Below the pieces are notes generated by a model, which was given only the letters and a program-made list of their open reading frames with translations, did no database searches and had not been told where the DNA came from. Position numbers and translations under genes: made by a program. This document shows, in pieces, positions 53,361 to 63,505 of a stretch of 64,000 nucleotides of DNA. The stretch covers positions 1 through 64,000 of the forward strand of contig JAIVFJ010000019.1 in NCBI GenBank assembly GCA_025765615.1, given 5' to 3'. The DNA comes from Zopfochytrium polystomum (lineage: Eukaryota; Chytridiomycota; Chytridiomycetes; Chytridiales; Chytridiaceae). Position 1 is the stretch's first letter. Each line of letters begins with the position of its first letter.

Positions 53361-53697
53361 CAAAGATCCCCCAACCCTTCCCGTTCCGTCGCCGTCTCAC
53401 AAGGCACAAGCAAGCAAGCCAAGCCAAGCAGAACGAACGCACCGTACCTCTCGCGACGCGGTGGTAGTCAAGGCAAGTCGTCGACATGGACACACCGCAC
53501 AGCTTGCAGTACATGCCCCCGCTCAGTTCCATTCAGAAACTTGACCTCCTCCTCCTCCTCCTCCTCCTTCCAATGGCCAAGGCAAAGGCAAGATCACCAA
53601 GGAGATGCAACTGCGCATTCCCACCGTTCGCTTCACACAGAGGACATCGCGGTTATACTTTGTTGCTGAAAACCCGGATCCGACCCACAGGGCACCA

Positions 53698-54152
53698 AGC
53701 AAAACAGTGCTGCCTCTCACCCTCCTTCAACCGCGGTCCGGTCTGTCGAGCTTCGGGTAAACGACCACGCCGTCATCAATGACCGGCCCTGTCAGATCAA
53801 CGACATCAGCTTCACCCTCGAAGGACTGCACCTGCGCGGGCGCAAAGTTTCCCTCGTCGGCGTCGACGTGCACACCGGGCAAAGCCATAGATGTATGGTG
53901 CCTGATTATTCTTTCGTTTCAATTCCCACTGTCGTGAGATCGGAGTTTACCTTGCTGGACGTCACGGCGGACGGGTTCATGTCGCTGCTTACAGATGACG
54001 GGCAGACAAAGGACGACGTCAAAGTGCCGGGAGGGGGGTTGGGTCGGCGGATGCGGGCGGCTTTTGGAAGGGGCGTGGACTTGATGGTGACGGTGGTGAC
54101 TGCGATGGATGAGGAGACTTGCATTGGCTTCAGAGAGAACAAGGGAGATTGA
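53698..54152 (+). CDS. eIF5A-like protein lacking the hypusine lysine
   Basis: After an acceptor near 53697 the frame covers both eIF5A domains without gaps: VNDHAVINDRPCQINDISFT, VSLVGVDVHTG, then the OB-fold DYSFVSIPTVV, SEFTLLDVTADGFMSLLTDD, GQTKDDVKVP, VDLMVTVVTAMDEET. Spacing to authentic eIF5A is preserved within one residue. The hypusine loop, STSKTGKHGHAK in eIF5A, reads EGLHLRGRK here, with Leu where the modified Lys should be. eIF5A needs hypusine to assist peptide-bond formation on the ribosome, so this paralogue must do something else or be dying. The 5' exon with the start codon was not found. It is convergent with the Rho-like gene. Confidence 0.82.
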
Positions 54153-54284
54153 TAACTTCTTCGTCACTCGGAATGACACCACCTTCGCGCTAAATGTCTA
54201 CTGAACTCAATGTGATAAAGGTAACGAGCAAAAATTGTCCGAAATACCGCGCCGTAAATTTTGCGATCTCAGCCCCAGCCTCTT

Positions 54285-55340
54285 TCACAGCAGCCTGCAA
54301 TGGCGACGCGTCGTTCTTCCTGAAGGTGCGGATAGAGACTGTACCGTTGCGGCCTTAAACACGTCGATGACCCCGTCGTTCTCAAGTGCGGAGCACTCCA
54401 AATACTGAGACGCGCCTATGCGTTGCGCCATTTGCAAGCCCTAAAGGTAAGGCCACCATTAGCGCAAAACAACGCGAAACGACAAACAAGGTGCCACAGT
54501 GACGAGCCCCGACAGAGTACTTCCTCGTACGTAACTGGCTGCGATCCGACTCTCGCTAGCTCCGCCACAATTTCCGGATCACCGCGCAGGTCCTTTCGGC
54601 ACCCGACGAGGACGATCGGCGTGTGTGGGCAGTGATGCTGAAGTTCGGGAAGCCACTGGAATATTGTTTCGTTTTTGTTAATTGTTGCTGTTGGGATGAC
54701 TGCGAGCTGTTCACCTCCGACTCAACGCTAGCTAGAGTCTGCGGATCTCCCACGGAGAAGCAAAGAATGAAAGCGTTTGTGCCGGGATAGGAAAGCGGTC
54801 GTAGGCACGGGTAGTCATGTGGGGTCGATGCATCCCAGAGGTACAAATGGGCCGATGTGTGCTCATCCACGTGGACTTGAACCTCACTGTTCTCGTACAC
54901 TTTATAGTTTTGCGGGAAGGGAACAATTAATGGCTTGACGGGATATAACTGGCAGGAATTACCTGGCGGCCTGAAACGCTGCCAGAATCCCGAACGAAGG
55001 ACCTATCAATATGCTCGTGAAAAAAGATTTCCAGCCGGCGTTCACCTCTGGGAAGTTCGCAGTAGCGAACACCATCATAAGCGTCGTCTTTCCCACTGGT
55101 GGGTAGCCACGGTCAGAATCATCGAGACACTGGGAGGAATCGCACGGCAACGCTCGTACCAGTGTGGTCACCGACGAGAACGACTTTGCGGGGGGTGGAG
55201 GCGGGAAATTGTCGCGCTTGCGATCTACCAGGAATCGGATCAGTTGAACGTTGAGTTTTGCGGGTGCCCGCGATCGCGGGTGGGCCTTCGAGAAAATAGG
55301 AACGTCGACTGTTGAGGAGGGAATGAGCATACCTTCGCAT
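54285..55340 (-). CDS. Atypical Rho-family small GTPase
   Basis: Five exons on the minus strand. ATG at 55340, leader, then KVVLVGDHT, intron, VGKTTLMMVFATANFPE (P-loop GDHTVGKT across the splice), intron, NYKVYENSEVQVHVDE, YLWDASTPHDYPCLRPLSYP, FILCFSVGDPQTLASVE, intron, WLPELQHHCPHTPIVLVG, CRKDLR, QPVTYEE, intron, GLQMAQRIGASQYLECSALE, GVIDVFKAA, basic tail and a CRLL CaaX box. The Rho insert-free core and prenylation site are intact. But the switch I Thr, the DTAGQ motif (here DASTPHD), the NKKD motif (here CRKD) and SAK (SAL) are altered, so normal GTP cycling is unlikely. Compare constitutively loaded atypical Rho proteins. Confidence 0.78.
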
Positions 55341-55423
55341 GCCCAATTCAGGATGAGATCGATGCTGATCTGTTTTTGAAGGAGGCGCAGTCACGGCAGA
55401 TCGACCTTTTAATTGTCGTTATC

Positions 55424-55470
55424 GTCCTTTTGGCGGAGTGGTTAACATGGGGTCCTGCTAAGGCATTCCC
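55424..55470 (+). pseudogene. tRNA-Ser (GCT) fragment
   Basis: GTCCTTTTGGCGGAGTGG through CCTGCTAAGGCATTCCC matches the 5' half of the tRNA-Ser genes at 52034 and 57150, then stops at the anticodon-arm/variable-arm border, where sequence homologous to 54044 begins. Confidence 0.85.
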
Positions 55471-55990
55471 CGGCGGATGCGAGCGGCTTTTTGGAAGGGC
55501 GTAGACTTGCTGGTGGCGATGGTGTTCGATGGATGAGGAGACTTTCGGCCACCAGGAGAACAATTGAGCCCCTCTATTGCTGGGAATTTAATGTAACAAA
55601 GCTTACGAGCAAAAACAATTCGAAAACCACAACGCATATCTTGCTCCCTTACAACCCCAAAGTCTTTCACCGCAGTCTGCAACGACGGCTCGTCGTTTAT
55701 TTGATGATGAAGGCACGGACAGATACTGCAGCGCAGCGGCCTTGAACACATCGATAACCCCTTCGTTCTGATTTGCGGTGCCCTCGTAATACTGAGACGC
55801 ACCAATTCCTTGCGCCATTCGGAAACCCTAAAATTGAAGCCGACCGTCAGTGCAAAACAATCCTCAAGGACGACAAGCTGCCGCGGGGGCGAGCTGCAAA
55901 GATAACGACAACAGCACCCCCTCGTACGTCACTGGGTGCCATCCGCGCATGACCCTCTCTCTTGCCTGACGAAATGCTGGTAGAGTCCAC
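55471..55990 (-). pseudogene. Partial duplicate of the eIF5A-like tail and the Rho-like 3' exons
   Basis: 55471-55560 copies the end of the eIF5A-like gene (GCGGATGCGAGCGGCTTT) and 55600-55990 copies the last exons of the Rho-like gene: MAQGIGASQYYEGTANQNEG, GVIDVFKAA, and farther upstream RGWHPVTYEG. The CaaX end is lost to a changed frame and the eIF5A part has a stop. Same relative order and orientation as the parent at 54044-54600, so it is one tandem duplication. Confidence 0.78.
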
Positions 55991-57149
55991 ACAGCAACGC
56001 ACCGGGCTGTGGACAAGGCGAATGAAAGCGCGAAAGCAGATGGTTGGTAGTTACTGCTCGTGGATAGCGGAGCAGGAGGAGGATGCGACAATTGGAACCC
56101 TGTTTCTTGGTTGTTTCGGAGGGGACTACAAAAATGCATGGGATAGGCGTCTGACTCGCCCCCCTCGAACGTTGGCGACGATGCCTTTAGCACCATCGCG
56201 CGGTTGCAGTGCACTGCGGCGTCATCAATTTGCTTAGTATCAACACGCCAACGTGGCGAACTCAAAATTGTTGTTTGTAAACCTATCCAATCGGATTATG
56301 GCTACGTTGTTGTCAAAGAGCTTCTAGAGACAGAGCCGCCCCTTGAAACAAGCCGTCCTCCCTCAGCTGCTTATTCACCCTGCAGCGCAGCCTCCCACTT
56401 ACCCCACGCCCCCAAGCGTTGCACCGGTGCGGAAGCAGGCTTGAGCCAGCGGCAGCCTCAGTGCGTTGGGGCACAGGTCGATGAAGCAGGCGTTGGCACA
56501 CACACAAAGGTCAGGCTGCCGTCTCAGTCTCTGGTTTGCCGCGTGGCGTATCCCCATTATTTCCCATGGAGGAGTCTTGCCTGACACTCTCGCCAGACAG
56601 CACCCTTTCACCCATCTCCCACAAGCAGTTCACCGCGAGGCCCACCTCACCACCGGCGCTGCACCAGGTCTAGCTCCCGAAGCCCCTCGCTCCGCCGCAG
56701 CAGCAGCAGGTTGCAAAGAAGCTGCAGACACCGCCCCCGCGCCCGCGGCGGCAACCGTTATGCGCCACCGCCGCAGAGCCGTCGTACCACGTCGCTTAAT
56801 TGGCGGGGACCTTGAGGGCGATGAATGCAGACACGGTCGGTCGGTGGGTAGAGGGGACTGCAGGGGCAGTCGGAGGAGAGCAGAGTTCGGAGAGGAGAAG
56901 GAGAAACGTGAGCAGTTAGTGGCGGTCGTGTCTTCCTCAGAAATTTTTGTAAAATTTTTTTTGTCCTCTTCGTTTTTCTTCACATTTATTGAGGGAAGCC
57001 GGCAGCCAATCAACACCTGGTGTTGGGAAGTCTTTGAAACTTCCAAAGGCCTGGGAGGATATATCGTGAAGCAGCCGTCTGCGTTCAAGAGCTGTGGAGG
57101 CCCAGTCACAACTGCTGCTCCTGTATCTTGACTTCTTCATTCAAGCATT
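55991..57149. other. No recognisable gene
   Basis: GC-rich, several open frames on both strands with Ala/Arg-rich content and no family match. A T-rich tract near 56945-56975. Confidence 0.35.
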
Positions 57150-57231
57150 GTCCTGTTGGCGGAGTGGTTAACGCGGTGCCCTGCTAAGTCATTTCCCTAT
57201 GGGAGCGCAGGTTCGAATCCTGTGCAGGACG
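57150..57231 (+). tRNA. tRNA-Ser (GCT), second copy
   Basis: Nearly identical to the gene at 52034-52115. One change in the anticodon stem (GTCA instead of GGCA) creates a C-U mismatch, and one change in the variable arm (CTAT for CTTT). Possibly still functional, possibly drifting. Confidence 0.85.
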
Positions 57232-58120
57232 CTGTGCGCTCTTCATCGTTGAGCACGTTCTCTCGAGCGATTTGCGATCGCCATCGTGAGCGCACCTGCG
57301 ATCGAAAACGAATCAACCCAGGGCGACGACGCGGGAGAGCAGGGTCGCTCTCTGAATGAATCTTTTCCCGACGCAGCAGCACGCGGGCGGCTTGGCTCAT
57401 CGCAGCAGGCAACTACGTCGCGCCGATAGGCCCAGATAGAATGACGCGACTCGCGGCTGCGGTGAGCAGGCGCAAGATTGAAGTCGTGGCTTGGCGGTTG
57501 CCAAACGACGGCGGGGCCGTCAACATCACCGCTCATTTCCTCCAGACGGCCACGGACGGCCTGCGTTTGGCCGGCGCGATCTCGCTGACCGGTTGGTGAG
57601 CTTAGGAGCGTCTGCGGCCTTTTCGTGGAAGCGGCGCTTTCCGGTTAGGTCGAAACCGTCGAAATGATTCTGAGCCACGGCCCACCTGAATGCATCTTCA
57701 CCGGCGACTACAGTAGATTGGGCCAAAGTCATGGCTATCGCATTGTATTTGGACCCCGGGAATGAGGATTTATGTTTGGACGTTTTGTTCGAGCTGCAGC
57801 ATTGTTGCGAGAATCTAGCGCAGTGGTTGAGTTGGGCAAAGGACCCACACACCGCGCTTGCTGATATGATTGGAATCTGAACGTGGTCTGGTTGATGGTG
57901 GAGGCTGGTCAAGGGCGAAAAATTGAGTATCTGCCTTGAGCGAGCAGACTGAGAATCATGAGCATTTAATACAAAAACCACCTTGTTGGGTGAACAATAA
58001 AGCGCCATTTTGCACCGCCGCTCGTGGCAATTCCAAAGCGTGTTAGACTTGAGGAGAAGCCGATTTATTCGATATCACAACCGCCCAGACAAAGGGGGGC
58101 AGCAGGAGGCATCACAAGCC
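57232..58120. other. No confident gene; weak ankyrin-like pattern
   Basis: A minus-strand frame near 57650-57740 reads AGEDAFRWAVAQNHFDGFDL, faintly ankyrin-like; the rest is unassigned. Confidence 0.25.
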
Positions 58121-58123
58121 GCC

Positions 58124-58500
58124 TCAAAAAATCTCAATCCACAAAACATGAAATTCAATCAATCCTTGTTCTCGATTTCGACGTTCTTCACTTGATCCCT
58201 CCGCCGTCAAACTTCTTCCTGTACCCGCCAAACCCGCCAAACTTGCCGTACCCACGTACCCGCCGTACCCGCCGTACCTACCGTACAGCCCGCCCCCGTA
58301 CCCAAGCCCAGCAGCGTCGGCCTCGCTGTCGTCGTCGTGAGCGGCCGCCGCGGCCGTGTCCGTCGCTTTGCTTCTTGGCAACGGGCGGCTGGACGCCGAA
58401 TTCTTTCTTCTTGGCCGAGGGCGGCTGGATTTCTTTCTTTGGCGACCGTCGGTTGGGTCTTGCCACCTGCGTCCTCGATGGTGTCCAAGTCACCGGCGGG
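58124..58500 (-). pseudogene. Gly/Tyr-rich low-complexity protein, frame-shifted
   Basis: Minus strand: QPPSAKKKEFGVQPPVAKK (a repeated QPPxAKK unit), then in another frame DDDSEADAAGLGYGGGLYGR and YGGYGGY, then, two bases over, KFGGFGGYRKKFDGGGIK and a stop near 58195. Each segment is coherent but the frames do not join, so either the gene is damaged or repeat-rich sequence is misassembled. Confidence 0.4.
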
Positions 58501-59066
58501 GGCGAGGGGAGCGGCGAGGGCGTTGAGAGGAAGGTGTAGAGGCCGCGGCAGATTTGTTGACAGATATGTTCACCAAAAACAGCGCCCGCTGCACTTTGCG
58601 AATGAGCGGAACCCCGCTAGTGAAGGGTTGTGCAGTTGGTCGGCCTCTGTTTCGACGCTGTGCGCCTTACTGTGGTGGATCACGCCGCTTTGTGCAGCGG
58701 CCACTTCACTTCAGTGGTGGTGCCAGTGACGTCGTTGTGAGGTGTGAATTGCTTGTGGCTTGAAATCTTTAAATCTGCCAAAATTGTGGTGTGTGGCTTA
58801 GCAGCTGGAAATCATTTATTTGTAAGGTCCAGATGCGTTCGTCCGTACTCGGAAACAGAATTCCACATGTGCCAAATGGAGGGCTCAGGCTTTCCTAGTT
58901 TCCGCCTGTTGCCCAAACGTGGCCGACACTCGGAACTCGAGTTTCATTTATGGGAATTTTTCGGCCTCGTTTCCGTGGCGAAGCCAATAATTGACTGACA
59001 GTGACTGTCAACTCTCTGAGAACGAGAACAACCACAAAGAAAACCTCGCCTCATCACACGACCACC
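58501..59066. other. Intergenic, upstream of the type II membrane protein
   Basis: No coding pattern; probably the promoter region for the gene at 59067. Confidence 0.35.
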
Positions 59067-59765
59067 ATGGACGAGGAGAAGCAGCCCATCATGTTGGCCC
59101 CGCCCTACCAGGACGACGCTCACGACGGGCTCCACACGCACAGGCACGGCGACCACTGCGGGTCCCCAGTCTTTGCCGAGCTAAAGCCCGATTCGCCTCG
59201 TACGCACTCCGTCTACGACTCCCGCAAGCTGCACCTTGTCTTCCTCGGCGTCGTGGCGGCCGCCTTCTTCGGCGGTGCGGTCGTCGTCTCGCGCGCGGCA
59301 GACAGGCTGTACAACGAGCTGCGAGCGTTCGAAGAAAGCGGTGGGCTCGGCGGTGGGCTCGGCGACCCGTTTTTGGGTGCCGTGCCGCCTTGGTTGGAGG
59401 CGCCCGATGAGGACTTTGACTCGTTCTTTGGCGAGGATTTCGAAGCCGAGGGGTCCTACCGCGGTGAGGTGGACGAAGAGGACGACGAAGAGGACGACGA
59501 AGACGACGAGGACGATGAAGACGACGGCGACGACGATGACGACGATGACGAAGGCGACTGCCCGCCGCCTAGAAAGCGACCAGGCCACTCGCACCGCCAT
59601 CGAGGACGACACGGCCATCACCACCACGACCGTCACCCTCATCACCCGCACCACCACCCTAAACCACCGCGCCACCGCCCGCACCCTCGTCCAGTTCCTC
59701 CCGGCCCTCCGCCCCAACCGTCAGCCCACGACGACGGCGAAGAACAGCCCGGGTTCGCCCAATGA
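59067..59765 (+). CDS. Type II membrane protein with acidic and His-rich lumenal/extracellular tail
   Basis: 232 residues from ATG 59067 (context ACCACCATGG),single exon. About 55 cytoplasmic residues precede one membrane helix (LVFLGVVAAAFFGGAVVVS, residues about 56-75) with no signal peptide. Then come a Gly-rich stretch, an acidic block of some 45 residues dominated by Asp/Glu, and a His-rich block (HSHRHRGRHGHHHHDRHPHH) running into Pro. His and Asp runs suggest binding of divalent metals. The organisation recalls the secreted His/Asp protein at 26615-27315. No family recognised. Confidence 0.65.
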   Translation: MDEEKQPIMLAPPYQDDAHDGLHTHRHGDHCGSPVFAELKPDSPRTHSVYDSRKLHLVFLGVVAAAFFGGAVVVSRAADRLYNELRAFEESGGLGGGLGDPFLGAVPPWLEAPDEDFDSFFGEDFEAEGSYRGEVDEEDDEEDDEDDEDDEDDGDDDDDDDEGDCPPPRKRPGHSHRHRGRHGHHHHDRHPHHPHHHPKPPRHRPHPRPVPPGPPPQPSAHDDGEEQPGFAQ

Positions 59766-59989
59766 ACGCAGAAGAACCCGAGAGGAAGTGGATTTTTGTT
59801 TGAAGTTTGGTGTGAGCGTGAAAGAAAACAAAGATGGGAAGGGCCGAAAGCGAAAGTGCGAAGAAACAGTATTTACTTTCTGCAACGCAAGCAACGAAGT
59901 AAATGTATCATTTCGCAGTATTTGCCGTCCAGCGTTTGATTCAAGGCTCCAATTTCCGTGCAAGTATTATACTTGGCACCAGTGAGCGA

Positions 59990-60110
59990 GTGAGAGAGAG
60001 AGTGAGTGAGTGAGTGAGTGAGTGTGTGTGTGCGTGTCTGTGTGTTGGTATTGGAGACGGAACGGGTCCTTTTCGAGACGAAGACCGAGAGACAGAGACA
60101 GAGACAGAGA
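59990..60110. repeat. Microsatellites (GAGT)n, (GT)n and (GACAGA)n
   Basis: Short simple repeats in the spacer between the two type II membrane protein genes. Confidence 0.9.
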
Positions 60111-60188
60111 GGCGGACGTGAACAAGACCGACAAAATTTTAGACTGATTTATAAATAAATATTCACTGCCAAGACTTTCGTGCCGACC

Positions 60189-60842
60189 ATGAACCGCAAC
60201 AACTTCGACGCCGCCGTCGCCCCCGTCGTCGAGAGCAGAAAGGATGAAGAAACCCGCTGCCCCAGCCGCCCCTTCGACCTCGTCGTCGCACTCGCTCCCT
60301 CGCACAACCCCATCAACCACCACTACAAGGACACACTCGCCGCAACCCAACAACCCTCGTCCGCCCTCGCAAGAACAACAGCCGCCGCCGTCGCCCTCGC
60401 TCTGCTCCTCGTGTGCGCCGCGTTCGCCGTATCCGACCAGCTCCGCGAGGCGCGGGCGAGTGCAGCCGCAGCAGCCGCCCGCGCGGCTGTCTTCCGACCG
60501 TACCTTGTGGTGCCGTTTGCCGGCGAGGACACAGTCGACCTGCCCGAATTGATCGACGCCCGGATAGATCGGAGTGCGGCCTTCCCCGGCTTGGTAGATC
60601 GGTTCGACCCGTTAGCCGCGGATCTGAGTGGCTCCTCCCCACACCCACCGCGGGTCTATGTCGATGCGTCACAACCGGATACGCCCCAGGGTCTGCCGGG
60701 TAGGGGACGCCGTCGCCGTCCTCCGTCGCGGCAGCGCTTCGGCGAACGGTTCATACCTGCTGGGAACGAAGAGGCTGTCGAGGGTCCCGGGCAACTCCTC
60801 CTGGGAGATGACGATGAGCGTAGCGGCATCATTTCAACGTAA
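60189..60842 (+). CDS. Type II membrane protein, second
   Basis: 217 residues from ATG 60189, single exon. About 60 cytoplasmic residues, one helix (AAAVALALLLVCAAFAVSDQ), an Ala-rich coil, then a 120-residue non-cytoplasmic part (YLVVPFAGEDTVDLPELIDA, LVDRFDPLAADLSG) with a basic Pro-rich patch (GRGRRRRPPSRQRFGERFIP). Same topology and position of the helix as its upstream neighbour, suggesting a related pair, though the tails differ. Function unknown. Confidence 0.55.
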   Translation: MNRNNFDAAVAPVVESRKDEETRCPSRPFDLVVALAPSHNPINHHYKDTLAATQQPSSALARTTAAAVALALLLVCAAFAVSDQLREARASAAAAAARAAVFRPYLVVPFAGEDTVDLPELIDARIDRSAAFPGLVDRFDPLAADLSGSSPHPPRVYVDASQPDTPQGLPGRGRRRRPPSRQRFGERFIPAGNEEAVEGPGQLLLGDDDERSGIIST

Positions 60843-61784
60843 TCATATTGGAGAACAGCTTCAGCGACGTCAGAGTCCTCGGTGACGCAGGGTGCGAGCT
60901 GGTGCGTGGTGCTTTAATATCGAAAAATTCACATCCCGCTCGCAAAAGCCCATTACGAGAGTTGGCACCCGAAGCAACTTACATAATGAGAAAAGCAAGT
61001 GTTTCCGGCTTGGACTTGCCTTCTTTGCACAATGGAAAGTTTGATGGTCGTGCAAGTAGAGGCCGAAAATTGCGAATGAAGCGCCCGTCTGTCTTTCAAG
61101 GCGCAAACGCACCTCCAAACACACGTCCCTTTCACAACGGGTGGCAGCGCCACCGGTAGATCAGAGTATTGTACTTGGTTGCTGCTGGGCGAACTGTGGG
61201 TGTGCATCTTGTGTTTTGCGAATGCGAGGCGCGAGAAACAAACGGCGGATTGTGGGGTGAAGGGGGATCCAGAAGACATGCCTCTCACCGCCTCCAGAGC
61301 GATCTTTAACGACCAGGCTCTGGAGTGTGCAGTTCAGCCATAAAGCGTCTTTCACGATTTCTCCGCACTTTATCCGAAATGAGGAGCCAGTCAATTCCAG
61401 CTTGGCGGACCAAGAAATGCGGGGCTATCTTGGCGAGCCATCAAAGCACACAAAAGCGCTTTGGGGGGGGGGGGGGGGGGGGGCAGTAAGTAGCACCGAC
61501 GAAAAATCTGGGCAGACTTACAAACATGGACGAGGAAGGCCCAACCTCCCCTTGCCCAGCTCTTTCGAATACGATGCGCTTGCAAGAATGTGCGCGTCAA
61601 ACTCGAATGAACACGATTGGAGCGAATCGCTGGAGGAATTCGAGGTATGCGTACTGGGTCGGCCCAAGCGGCGCTGTTGCGCCCTTCCACTGCACGCACT
61701 TCGGCGCCCCCGTCTCCAGCGGCGACCGGAAGAACTCGAGACTGCCGCCACCTCCGCCTCATCCGCTTTTCTTTGACTACCACA
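60843..61784. other. No confident gene; contains a 21-nt G run
   Basis: G run at 61463-61483. A plus-strand stretch at about 61600-61780 is open and looks partly protein-like in two frames (for example RYAYWVGPSGAVAPFHCTHF) but I cannot name a family. Confidence 0.3.
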
Positions 61785-63300
61785 GGACTCCTGCCAGTGG
61801 ACGCATCCGAAATCCTGACAGTCTTATCATAACTTCCAGACACAACGAACTGCCCATCAGGACTGAATGCTTCTGAGTTTACACCACCACAGTGCCCTCC
61901 AAGCTTGTGCAGCTTCTGACCAGTTTTTGCGTCCCAAATTCTTACTGTCTGGTCCCAACCTCCAGACACAACAAGATTTCCATGAGGCGCTGCAGAAAAG
62001 ACACCCCCAAAGTGTCCCAACAGCTTGTGCTGTTCCTGCCCAGTGGTTGCATTCCCTAACGGTTTTATCATTACTTACAGTCACAATCATCTGACCACTT
62101 GAACTAAAAGCAACGGAGTTGACACCACCAGAGTGCCCCACCAGCTTTGCAGCTCTTGGCCAGTGGTCATTCCAAATTCTGACTCTCTCATCCCGACTTC
62201 CAGTGACAACAAAAAGCCCATCTGGGCTAAATGCTGCGCAACAGACACTGAACCAGAGTGTCCCTCCAGCTTGTGCGGCTCCTGGCCAGTGGATGCGTTC
62301 CAAATCCTCACTGTTGTGTCACCACTTCCACAAACAACAAATTGCCCATCAGCGCTGAAAGCTGCATACATGACACTTGAAGAGTGTCCCTCAAGAAAAT
62401 TCATACAAGGTGGCCAAGCTCTTGGCTGGCCCTTAACCGCTCTGGGTCATGAAACATTGGCTGGCACTTTCCCCACAAACGCTTTGTAAAAATCAGACTG
62501 GTTGGGCGAGAAGGGACCTGCTGTGAAATTAACTTGCAATGCTGATGCCTCATGCTCAGAGATGCCTTTCTGCACTTGTTCGGAAAAGCCGGAATCTCTC
62601 AGTGAAGTTCAGAGAATGGCAGATCACACATGTTGAACTTTAGGTTCTCATCCATTGCCTTTATGCACAGGCTTGCAAACTCTGAATGGCCAACTCTCAG
62701 CTCAATTTAAACAGCCCGCGTGCATCTGGTTTCACTTGTGAGGTAGTTCTTCGCAGACTTGTGGGAAATCCTAATCTTCTTTTTGGAGTCATCAAGCACA
62801 AGGATTGGTCAAGCATGCAGATGCATCTCTTCACATTTTCAGGGATCTCCATTCCAAACAGGGAAACAATTGCTGCTGCAGTCAGAGGTTCACAGCCTTC
62901 CAAAGAGACTGCAAATGGCTCTTCTTGGCAGACAGAAGTACTCCAGAGAATATTCTGTTGTACATTCCAACTAACTTGCTTCCCTCAGGAAGGTCTTTTG
63001 CTCAAGGGTGATCTTCGAAATCAGATTTCCTGATGAATGTGCATGCAGTCACAAGACAGACAAAGATTCCGGAGGACTTTAATACAGGGAGCTTGAAAAT
63101 CACAGATGGCTCAGCATTACAGATCTGAGGAAATCCCTTGTGAAATTCTCTGCAGCAGTTGGCGCAATCTCCTCAACTGGAATCGTCTCAAAGGCCCTTG
63201 CAATGCCTTTTCAGGGCGTCCAGTCACCATTTCCAGAAAGCAGCCTGTTTGGCTCCTGAAACACAGACAGAATCTCTTGCCTCTTACTTAAGTATTTCGC
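61785..63300 (-). pseudogene. Decayed NACHT-WD40 receptor
   Basis: Minus strand, in order: NACHT-arm pieces EPLTAAAIVSLFGMEIPENV and KRCICMLDQSL near 62850-62900, matching EPLTAAAMVSLLDGKSPGNV of the receptor at 31656-36819, then a linker, then WD40 units MNFLEGHSSSVMYAAFSADG, VRIWNASTGQEPHKLEGHSG, further frame-shifted units, and EAFSPDGQFVVSGSYDKTVR ending near 61785. At least four frame changes and gaps. About five WD40 units remain. Parts of the NACHT near 63150-63290 are recognisable but the Walker A region and all TIR exons are gone. A clear paralogue that has degenerated. Confidence 0.82.
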
Positions 63301-63505
63301 GCACAACGGTCGACCAGCTTGGCGATTTTGATCGCGGTAACAGCAATATGTAGGGTATAACGGTATGTGCTGCTCTCATATACATTCAAATCTTCCCTTG
63401 ACAATTCTAACACCGTCGACACCCCCGAAACGCGAACCTCAAATCATCTGAACGGTTCCTCCCAGCAAACCCATGTTCCCCCCCTCCCCACCCACCCGAC
63501 CCAAC

